27,187 nucleotides of DNA from an uncultured Ruminococcus sp. Lineage in GTDB: Bacteria > Bacillota > Clostridia > Oscillospirales > Ruminococcaceae. The notes below the pieces were generated by a model. That model saw only the letters and a program-made list of their open reading frames with translations, was not told the origin of the DNA and searched no databases. Numbering within the stretch: position 1 is the stretch's first letter; the number at the start of each line of letters is the position of its first letter. The translations under genes and the position numbers were made by a program. The stretch covers positions 1 to 27,187 of the forward strand of contig CABQIF010000013.1 in assembly GCA_902464115.1 (NCBI GenBank). The letters are read 5' to 3'. Positions 21,821 to 27,187 of the stretch are shown piece after piece.

Positions 21821-22561
21821 TTATTCGTCGATGTCTTCCGGCATGCTCCAGTTGTGGTAAACATTCTGAACATCGTCGTTTTCTTCGAGGTGTTCGAGCA
21901 GCAGGTTCATCTTTTTAATCTGGTCTTCATCGGTCAGGGTGGTGTAGGTTGCTGGAATCTGTTCTACTTCAGCGGAGAGCACATGATAACCCTTTTCGGT
22001 CATGCCGTCCCGCAGGGCGGACAGAACAGACGGGTCACAGCTGATTTCAACCACATCATCTTCGACAGAGAGGTCGTCTGCATCGAATGCGAAGCAGTCT
22101 TCCATCACGGTATCTTCATCCAGACCGGTGTTTTCGAGAACGACCATGCCCTTTTCGGTGAACATAAACGAAACGCAGCCGCTCGTACCGAGGTTGCCGC
22201 CGAATTTGTCGAAGTAGTGGCGAATATCGCCAGCCGTCCGGTTTTTGTTGTCGGTCAGGCATTCTACGATGACAGCAACGCCATTCGGGCCATAGCCTTC
22301 ATAGACGATGGATTCATAGTTGTTCTTATCGCCGCCGCCGGCAGCCTTCTTAATGACCCGTTCGATGTTGTCGTTTGGCACATTGTTGGACTTTGCTTTT
22401 GCAATCAGATCCCGCAGCTTTGCATTGCTGCTCGGGTCAGCACCGCCCTCTTTGACGCAGACGGTGATCTCTCTTCCGATTTTTGTGAAAATTTTTGCTT
22501 TTGCGGCATCAGTCGCTTCTTTTTTCCGTTTGATATTATTCCATTTAGAATGTCCGGACAT
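21821..22561 (-). CDS. yebC: YebC/PmpR-family protein
   Basis: A 246-residue protein of the widespread YebC/PmpR family. It begins with the signature MSGHSKWNNIKRKK and continues with three alpha/beta domains, including the conserved IYEGYGP-type segment (VYEGYGPNG) and GGNLGTSGCVSFMF. Members were described as transcription regulators; recent work links some YebC proteins to translation of proline-rich stretches. It starts at ATG 22561 with AAAGGATG upstream and lies 6 bp after mrnC, so these genes share a transcript with obg. The hairpin at 21746-21788 follows it. Confidence 0.96.
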   Translation of the reverse strand: MSGHSKWNNIKRKKEATDAAKAKIFTKIGREITVCVKEGGADPSSNAKLRDLIAKAKSNNVPNDNIERVIKKAAGGGDKNNYESIVYEGYGPNGVAVIVECLTDNKNRTAGDIRHYFDKFGGNLGTSGCVSFMFTEKGMVVLENTGLDEDTVMEDCFAFDADDLSVEDDVVEISCDPSVLSALRDGMTEKGYHVLSAEVEQIPATYTTLTDEDQIKKMNLLLEHLEENDDVQNVYHNWSMPEDIDE

Positions 22562-22567
22562 GGGTGT

Positions 22568-23002
22568 TCATCCTTTCGATTGATTTTCTGCTGCATCTGC
22601 CGTCAAAACGGCTTGGAATGCGGCAGTTTGCCGAATCTGCTGCATCAGTTCCTGCATGCGGTCGGCTGCACCGGTCAGATAGAGATATCCAAACAACGCT
22701 TCCAGCCCGGTCGCATAGCGATATTCTGCCTGATGGGCATGCTTGGGAGCGGCATTTCTGCCCCGTAGAAAGACTGCCTGTTCCTCTTCGGTGAGGGTAG
22801 GGAGCAGTTCCCGCATGACAGTTGCCTGAAAGCCAGCACAGACCAGTGCCACTTTTTTTTGATGCAGGGCAGCTGGGGGCTGATTGGCAGTACGAAGCAG
22901 CTGTTCCCGAATCAGCGTATCAAAAACGCTGTCGCCCAAAAAGGCGAGGGATAGGGGGCTGTATTGTTTGGCATCGTGCGGGCTGAGCGGAGTTTGTGTC
23001 AT
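22568..23002 (-). CDS. mrnC: Mini-ribonuclease III
   Basis: A dimeric RNase III-like enzyme without the double-stranded RNA-binding domain. In Bacillus it matures 23S rRNA ends. The 144-residue protein shows YSPLSLAFLGDSVFDTLIRE (14-33, with metal-binding Asp), RGRNA (80-84), and YRYATGLEALFGYLYLTG (94-111), carrying the second acidic residue. The start is ATG 23002 with AAAGGA upstream, 18 bp after the obg stop. It is more often found next to cysS; here it lies between obg and yebC. Confidence 0.92.
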   Translation of the reverse strand: MTQTPLSPHDAKQYSPLSLAFLGDSVFDTLIREQLLRTANQPPAALHQKKVALVCAGFQATVMRELLPTLTEEEQAVFLRGRNAAPKHAHQAEYRYATGLEALFGYLYLTGAADRMQELMQQIRQTAAFQAVLTADAAENQSKG

Positions 23003-23020
23003 AGGGAGATCCTTTCGGTG

Positions 23021-24298
23021 TTATGATACAAAGTCGAATTCAAATCCATAGAGGTTGACGGTGTCGCCTTCCTGAATGCCCATTTCTTCCAGCTTGTCGA
23101 TGATGCCGCTGCTGCGGAGCACCTTCTGGAAGTATTGCAGCGAGGAATAGTCGTCCAAATTGACGGTTCGCAGGATTGGTTCGAGGAATTTTGCATCAAT
23201 ATAATAAACGCCGTCTTCGACTTCAATTTCAAATGTGCCTTTTTCTGCGGTTTCTGCCAGTTCTTCTGCGGTGAGCGGTTCCGGCTCATATTGCAGAATC
23301 GGGGGCAGTTCGGTTAATTTTGCACCGATCGCTTGAACGAGTTCTTTCGTTCCCTGCGTGGTGGCTGCTGAGATACAGAAGAAGGGAAGTCCTTTTTCCT
23401 GTTCGATATAGTTGCGGAATGCGGCAATCTGTTCTTCGGTTGCCATATCGCACTTGTTTGCTGCAACCATCTGCGGACGGGCAGCAAGGTCAGCGTTAAA
23501 GCGTTCCAGTTCCTGTTGAATGGTTTCGTAGTCCGCAATCGGATCTCTGCCTTCCGAACCGGAAACGTCTACAACGTGCAGAATCAGTCGGCAGCGTTCT
23601 ACGTGGCGGAGGAATGCATGCCCTAAGCCAACGCCATCGCTTGCCCCTTCGATCAGTCCCGGAATGTCTGCCATGACGAAAGAAGATTCTGCGTTGCACT
23701 GCACCACACCCAGAACAGGAGTCAGGGTGGTGAAGTGGTAATTTGCAATTTTTGGTTTTGCTGCACTGACAACGGAAATGAGGGTGGATTTTCCGACATT
23801 CGGATAGCCGACCAGACCGACATCAGCAAGCAGTTTCAGTTCGAGGATGACCTCGAATTCTTCGCCCGGAAAGCCAGGCTTTGCGAAACGGGGAATCTGA
23901 CGGGTAGAGGTTGCGAAGTTGCAGTTGCCTCTGCCGCCGTTGCCGCCCTTTGCGAGAATCTGCGGTTCATCGGTCGAGAGATCCGCCATAATTCTGCCGT
24001 TCTTGGCATTCCGGACAATCGTTCCCCGTGGAACTTTGATCACAAGGTCGGGAGCACTTTTTCCGGTGCAGCGTTTTGCACCGCCGTTTTCGCCCCGCTT
24101 TGCGACATATTTTTTGTGGTAACGGAAATCGAGCAGCGTAGACAAGTTGGTATCTACCTGAAAGACGATATTGCCGCCTTTGCCGCCGTTTCCGCCGTCT
24201 GGGCCGCCGGCAGCAACATATTTTTCCCGATGAAACGAAACTGCACCGTCACCGCCGTCTCCAGCTTTGATATAAATTTTAACCTTATCAACAAACAT
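23021..24298 (-). CDS. obgE: Obg GTPase
   Basis: A ribosome-associated GTPase needed for 50S assembly and, in Bacillus, for stress and sporulation signalling. The 425 residues include the glycine-rich Obg fold (1-158, with GGNGGKGG-type repeats), the G domain with G1 GYPNVGKST (164-172), G3 DIPGLIEGA, G4 NKCD and G5 CISAAT, and the C-terminal OCT domain (about 350-425, ending LYGFEFDFVS). Start ATG 24298. It normally follows rpmA directly in the rplU-prp-rpmA-obg order; here 272 bp separate them, containing a mobile-element-like stretch and a terminator. No promoter of its own is clear. Confidence 0.97.
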   Translation of the reverse strand: MFVDKVKIYIKAGDGGDGAVSFHREKYVAAGGPDGGNGGKGGNIVFQVDTNLSTLLDFRYHKKYVAKRGENGGAKRCTGKSAPDLVIKVPRGTIVRNAKNGRIMADLSTDEPQILAKGGNGGRGNCNFATSTRQIPRFAKPGFPGEEFEVILELKLLADVGLVGYPNVGKSTLISVVSAAKPKIANYHFTTLTPVLGVVQCNAESSFVMADIPGLIEGASDGVGLGHAFLRHVERCRLILHVVDVSGSEGRDPIADYETIQQELERFNADLAARPQMVAANKCDMATEEQIAAFRNYIEQEKGLPFFCISAATTQGTKELVQAIGAKLTELPPILQYEPEPLTAEELAETAEKGTFEIEVEDGVYYIDAKFLEPILRTVNLDDYSSLQYFQKVLRSSGIIDKLEEMGIQEGDTVNLYGFEFDFVS

Positions 24299-24340
24299 AG
24301 CAACCTCATACTCTCTGTCAAATACGGATGGATGGGGGAT

Positions 24341-24375
24341 GAAAAGAAAATCCCAAGCGGAAAAGCTCGGGATTT
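24341..24375 (-). terminator. Intrinsic terminator upstream of obg
   Basis: AAATCCCGAGC pairs with GCTTGGGATTT (one G-U pair) over a 6-nt loop (24365-24375 with 24348-24358), followed on the - strand by TCTTTTC. It would end transcripts from the rplU operon before obg. Confidence 0.82.
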
Positions 24376-24389
24376 CTGTCAGATGCTTT

Positions 24390-24545
24390 GTTTCAATCCA
24401 CAGTCGGTAATTTCACAGAGCCTGACGTATCATCAGAGGGTTGACTGTGGTTTGCCTCGTGTCAGTGGGGGATATCGATTTCTCTCCGCTCGCCGCTGAC
24501 GTTTTGACTTGCAATTCCGCTCACCACCTGTAGCAGTGGGAGAAT
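24390..24545 (-). mobile_element. Structured stretch resembling an IS200/IS605 right end (omega RNA-like)
   Basis: On the - strand this stretch ends with GGATTGAAAC at 24390. Just before that end, CCACAGTC and GACTGTGG (24450-24443 with 24405-24398) form an 8-bp stem enclosing an inner CTGA/TCAG hairpin. A second pair of arms, GTCAGTGG (24461-24468) and CCGCTGAC (24493-24500), lies farther in. Open but startless frames cover the left part. This layout, a decayed coding tail followed by a compact structured 3' end, resembles the TnpB-overlapping right ends of IS200/IS605-type elements. No transposase or TnpB motif remains in the window, so it would be a remnant or a non-autonomous copy. It splits rpmA from obg. 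Confidence 0.42.
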
Positions 24546-24570
24546 CCTTGCTGTTATTCGATAGAAACGC

Positions 24571-24852
24571 TTATTCAGCTGTGTAAACGCTGACCTTCTT
24601 CCGGTCACGTCCCCAACGCTCGAACTTTACAATACCGTTTACCGTTGCAAACAAGGTATCATCAGAACCGATCTGAACGCCGTTACCCGGATGAATGTGT
24701 GTGCCTCTCTGGCGAACCAGAATGTTGCCAGCCTTAACGAACTGACCATCTGCCCGCTTTACACCCAGCCGCTTGGATTCAGAATCACGGCCGTTCTTGG
24801 TAGAACCAGAACCTTTTTTATGTGCAAAGAATTGCATACTAATCTTCAACAT
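24571..24852 (-). CDS. rpmA: 50S ribosomal protein L27
   Basis: A 93-residue L27, which reaches the peptidyl-transferase centre with its N-terminus. The sequence begins with the Firmicute-type extension MLKISMQFFA before HKKGSGSTKNGRDS. In Staphylococcus this extension is removed by Prp protease, encoded just upstream, and cleavage is needed for function. The remaining protein is canonical (LGVKRADGQ, GNILVRQRGT, HPGNGVQIG). ATG 24852 follows GGAGGTG. It is the third gene of the rplU-prp-rpmA operon. Confidence 0.98.
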   Translation of the reverse strand: MLKISMQFFAHKKGSGSTKNGRDSESKRLGVKRADGQFVKAGNILVRQRGTHIHPGNGVQIGSDDTLFATVNGIVKFERWGRDRKKVSVYTAE

Positions 24853-24899
24853 GGTTATTTACACCTCCGTGTGTTTTATGGTAATTGCTTCTGAACGAA

Positions 24900-25220
24900 T
24901 CAGGAAGCGGAAGCATTCCGGATTTGAATACAACCCGGGGCTTCTTCGGTTAAGAGCTGCATTTGCAGGAGCAAGCCCTGCAAAAGCCGTTCTGCATTTA
25001 CGTCTTGGATCGCATCCACAGAAATAGAAATGCAGTTTTCCTCCACAGCAACTTCAGCCGGCAGCTGATAGATCTCTGTCAGCAAATTTGCGGTCAGCTG
25101 TACGGAAGCGGAAACGCTTGCACAGATGACATCCTGACCGGCATCGGCATATCCGGCGTGCCCCGAAACGGAAACACCCGTCAGCCGCTGATTGCGATGA
25201 TAAAATGTGGCGGTAATCAT
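24900..25220 (-). CDS. prp: Ribosomal-processing cysteine protease Prp
   Basis: A 106-residue YsxB/Prp-family protease that trims the N-terminus of L27. The catalytic His and Cys lie in SGHAGYADAGQDVICASVSA (19-38: H21, C33), separated as in the family. It lies between rplU (12 bp upstream) and rpmA, the standard order in Firmicutes. The matching extension on L27 in this window supports the role. The protein is soluble with no signal sequence. Confidence 0.94.
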   Translation of the reverse strand: MITATFYHRNQRLTGVSVSGHAGYADAGQDVICASVSASVQLTANLLTEIYQLPAEVAVEENCISISVDAIQDVNAERLLQGLLLQMQLLTEEAPGCIQIRNASAS

Positions 25221-25232
25221 GATACAGGGAAC

Positions 25233-25544
25233 TTATGCCTCGATGGCTTCGATCTGTACCTTGGTATACGGCTGTCTGTGACCCTGCTTCTTCTTTTCGG
25301 ACTTCTTCGGCTTGTAAGTCATAACAGTGATCTTCTTTGCCTTACCGTTCTTCAGAACCTTTGCACTTACAGTTGCACCTGCAACATAAGGAGCACCAAC
25401 GGTCAGACCGTCTTCCTTGCTGACAGCAACAACCTTGTCAAATGTAACGGTAGATTCTTCTTCAGCGTTCAGCTTTTCGATAAAAACAACGTCTCCCTGC
25501 TTTACCTGATACTGCTTTCCGCCGGTTTCAATGACTGCGTACAT
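25233..25544 (-). CDS. rplU: 50S ribosomal protein L21
   Basis: A 103-residue L21, binding 23S rRNA in the large subunit. It begins MYAVIETGGKQYQVKQGD, the family signature, and ends with the YKPKKSEKKKQGHRQPYTKVQIEAI segment typical of L21. First gene of the rplU-prp-rpmA operon, transcribed from the consensus promoter at 25633-25661 through a structured leader. ATG 25544 has AAGGCAGG upstream. Confidence 0.98.
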   Translation of the reverse strand: MYAVIETGGKQYQVKQGDVVFIEKLNAEEESTVTFDKVVAVSKEDGLTVGAPYVAGATVSAKVLKNGKAKKITVMTYKPKKSEKKKQGHRQPYTKVQIEAIEA

Positions 25545-25626
25545 GTGTATGCACCTGCCTTCTTTTCAAACTCGCTGTTTCAGGCACACGAAAAAAGGTG
25601 TTTCAATTGACCTGAACCCATGCGGT
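25545..25626 (-). promoter_or_regulatory. rplU leader, probable L21 autoregulatory leader
   Basis: The roughly 80-nt leader folds into TTCAGG (25616-25611) with CCTGAA (25584-25579), enclosing an ACAC/GTGT hairpin with a T-rich loop. Its position and the CCTGAAACAGCGAGTTTG stretch before the ribosome site resemble the Firmicute L21 leader, thought to let the ribosomal protein control its own operon. Confidence 0.6.
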
Positions 25627-25632
25627 TTTTCT

Positions 25633-25661
25633 ATTATATCATAGTTTTAGCAGAATGTCAA
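25633..25661 (-). promoter_or_regulatory. Consensus promoter of the rplU operon
   Basis: On the - strand TTGACA (25661-25656), 17-bp spacer, TG-N-TATAAT (-10 at 25638-25633): a perfect sigma-A promoter with extended -10, as expected for ribosomal protein genes. Confidence 0.95.
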
Positions 25662-25848
25662 GAATAGTTTCTTTGAAAATGTAAATTTTTTGTGACAGGT
25701 CGAATCTGTGGAAAAATCGTCGGAAATACGGGGCAGTTTCCCGACAAAAGCCGTAGAATTGTGACAAAAATGTGTTGCAATTGTTGTCAGCATTGTCCAA
25801 AAATAAAAGCTGGAAATTGTGCTATGTGCCATTTTCCGAAAAGGCGTA

Positions 25849-25880
25849 TTTACAAATCGTCCCATTTGTGGTAAAATGGG
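25849..25880 (+). promoter_or_regulatory. Promoter of the M15-like gene, overlapped by an inverted repeat
   Basis: TTTACA (25849-25854), 17-bp spacer, TG-N-TAAAAT (-10 at 25872-25877). The inverted repeat CCCATTT / AAATGGG (25861-25867 with 25874-25880) spans the spacer and -10 box and could be a regulator site. Confidence 0.75.
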
Positions 25881-25951
25881 AACAAGAACAATAGACGGAT
25901 TCGCAAAACTTTCTTTTGCAGAACAATTTTTAGAAAGAGGGGAAGAATCAT

Positions 25952-27037
25952 ATGTCAACTTGGAATACAACACAACATACAGGCAGTTCAAATCCGCAGC
26001 CGGCCGGCAATCATCCGCCCAGACGCAGAAAACCGAGGGTTCGCTATGACCGGATTATATTGGTTGCACTGGTTTTGATTGGCTTGATTTGTCTGCTGGT
26101 ACTGGGCGTGAAGCAGTGTGGAAAAAAGGATACAGCCGGAAACAATTCTTCCGGTGCAGCAGCAACTACTACACAAGTTTCTGCGGAGCCGCTGGAACGG
26201 ACATTGGCACTGACGGCGGAAGATGTCCATAAGGGCAGCTTGATTTTAGTCAATGCCGACCATGTTTATACATTTGCCGCAGATGATGTCAGCTTAGAAA
26301 CGGTTTATGAGGGCAGAAACAGTTGTTATGGTGTCAGTGATATGGAAGTTTCACTGGATGCAGATGTCATTGACCATTTCAATCAGCTGATGCAGGCATA
26401 CTATAATATTTATAGCAACAATGATATTATGATTGTCAGCGGATATCGGACACGGGAAGAACAGGCTGCTTATTATGAGAGCAAAAAGACGATGCTGCCG
26501 GGCGGATATTCCGATTATCATACGGCACGGTCGTTTGATTTGGTGGTTTATCCGAATGGAACAACCTCGAATTATTACGCAGCAACTGGCGACTATGCGT
26601 GGATTGCAGAGCACGCCGCAGAGTATGGATTTGTTTTGCGGTATCCGGACGGAAAAGCCGATAAAACCGGCATCAGTCCAAGAGCGTATACATTCCGGTA
26701 TGTTGGCGTTCCGCATGCTCTTTATATGTATGAAAACGGGTTGTGCTTAGAGGAATACTTAGAAGAAATTCAAGGCTATTCCGCAGATAAACCGCTCACC
26801 ATTGATACAGATGGCGGAGAATGGAAAGTTTTCTATACGCAAGCCAACACCAGCGGCAGCACACAAATTGCCGTACCGCAGGATGCAACTTATACAGTTT
26901 CCGGCGATAATGTCGGCGGATTTATCGTTGCCTATCAGGAGGCAGGAACAGCAGCCGTTACCACTGCCGCAGATGCAACCGGTGATGCTACTGAAACAAT
27001 GATTGTTACCGAAACAACCGCAGAAAATGCAGAATAA
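25952..27037 (+). CDS. Membrane-anchored M15 (VanY)-fold protein with altered metal-site motifs
   Basis: A 361-residue protein: a Pro/Arg-rich cytoplasmic start, one membrane helix (about 35-53), a Thr/Ser/Ala linker, then a domain like VanY-type D-alanyl-D-alanine carboxypeptidases (about 95-272) and a C-terminal beta-rich tail with a Thr/Ala-rich end. Supporting motifs are SGYRTREEQ (163-171), D196 in the SFD segment, WIAEHAAEYGFVLRYP (217-232) and RYVGVPHALYM (249-259). The usual SxHxxGxAxD appears as S187-D-Y-H-T-A-R-S-F-D196, with Tyr at the His position and His one place later, and EPWHxRYVG appears as R-A-Y-T-F-R-Y-V-G (244-252), lacking the Glu and second His. It may therefore bind rather than cut peptidoglycan. 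ATG 25952 follows AGAGGGGAAG. Monocistronic with its own promoter and terminator. Confidence 0.85.
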   Translation: MSTWNTTQHTGSSNPQPAGNHPPRRRKPRVRYDRIILVALVLIGLICLLVLGVKQCGKKDTAGNNSSGAAATTTQVSAEPLERTLALTAEDVHKGSLILVNADHVYTFAADDVSLETVYEGRNSCYGVSDMEVSLDADVIDHFNQLMQAYYNIYSNNDIMIVSGYRTREEQAAYYESKKTMLPGGYSDYHTARSFDLVVYPNGTTSNYYAATGDYAWIAEHAAEYGFVLRYPDGKADKTGISPRAYTFRYVGVPHALYMYENGLCLEEYLEEIQGYSADKPLTIDTDGGEWKVFYTQANTSGSTQIAVPQDATYTVSGDNVGGFIVAYQEAGTAAVTTAADATGDATETMIVTETTAENAE

Positions 27038-27056
27038 ACTGAGATTTTATCAGCAC

Positions 27057-27089
27057 AAAAAGCACTTCCGAAATGGAGGTGCTTTTTTT
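27057..27089 (+). terminator. Intrinsic terminator after the M15-like gene
   Basis: AAAAAGCACTTCC pairs with GGAGGTGCTTTTT (one T-G pair) over a 5-nt loop, ending in a seven-T run. Confidence 0.92.
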
Positions 27090-27111
27090 CTGATTATTTT
27101 TGATGAAAAAA

Positions 27112-27129
27112 TTGTCGAATTTTGTCGAA
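27112..27129 (+). promoter_or_regulatory. Tandem Spo0A boxes
   Basis: TTGTCGAA occurs at 27112-27119 and again at 27122-27129, a 10-bp repeat that puts both on the same helix face. Each copy equals the Spo0A binding consensus. They lie after the last terminator, so they should control a gene beyond the right edge. Confidence 0.65.
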
Positions 27130-27187
27130 TAAGAAAGAATGTAATGTTTTTCTATGAATTTACTTTTATTTTGAAAAAGAACAGAAA

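Larger units (their letters stand above)
25545..25951. other. 407-bp intergenic region between divergent rplU and the M15-like gene
   Basis: It holds the rplU leader and promoter on the left and the M15-gene promoter on the right. The middle (about 25662-25848) has no convincing gene. It contains an imperfect hairpin, GTCGG (25719-25723) with CCGAC (25741-25745) extended by A/T pairs, of unknown meaning. Confidence 0.7.

Noticed and set aside
24390..24400. CRISPR repeat suggested by the GGATTGAAAC end
   Set aside because: Only one copy is present, there are no spacers, and no cas genes are in the window.

Overview
The window looks like a chromosomal segment of a low-to-moderate GC Firmicute, most likely Ruminococcus or a close Oscillospiraceae relative. 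The evidence is a PASTA-domain kinase next to its PP2C phosphatase and RsgA, a DnaD/DnaI-type primosome pair, an AbrB regulator, a PerR-rubrerythrin oxidative-stress pair, the [FeFe]-hydrogenase maturase HydE, an L27 with a cleavable N-terminal extension together with Prp protease, and two perfect Spo0A boxes at the right edge. Almost everything is core genome. I see no prophage, CRISPR array or intact transposase gene.

Left part (1-5340, + strand): rlmN (5'-partial, with a reading-frame break near its 3' end), prpC, prkC, rsgA and thiN run as one tight unit ending in a terminator. The order matches the Bacillus subtilis rlmN-prpC-prkC-cpgA-rpe-thiN cluster, but rpe is missing. A convergent EamA transporter (- strand) follows, then a divergently transcribed HD-domain gene.

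Thiamine part (6911-9879): a TPP riboswitch with a visible terminator hairpin controls thiE-thiD-thiC. This covers pyrimidine synthesis and coupling. No thiazole-branch gene is present. ThiN upstream can make TPP from thiamine.

Middle (9900-15466, + strand): perR and rubrerythrin lie behind a strong promoter with a PerR-type palindrome. They are followed by a ClC protein resembling the fluoride-exporting CLC-F branch, a UgtP/MGDG-synthase-type glycosyltransferase, a long-form ribosome hibernation factor (hpf) and hydE. The 334-bp gap after hydE holds three consecutive perfect hairpins of unknown nature.

Right part (15801-25544, mainly - strand): a dnaD-like gene, dnaC/dnaI and pdxK form one operon. 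Single tRNA genes for Leu(CAA), Arg(ACG) and Lys(UUU) each have their own promoter and terminator, and an abrB-like gene lies among them. A DEAD-box helicase is followed by a newly recognised 36-residue membrane protein. The yebC, mrnC and obg genes and the rplU-prp-rpmA ribosomal-protein operon follow. Between rpmA and obg lies a structured stretch resembling the right end (omega RNA region) of an IS200/IS605-type element. The + strand ends with a membrane-anchored M15-fold protein whose usual zinc ligands look replaced, its terminator, and tandem Spo0A boxes facing the next gene outside the window.
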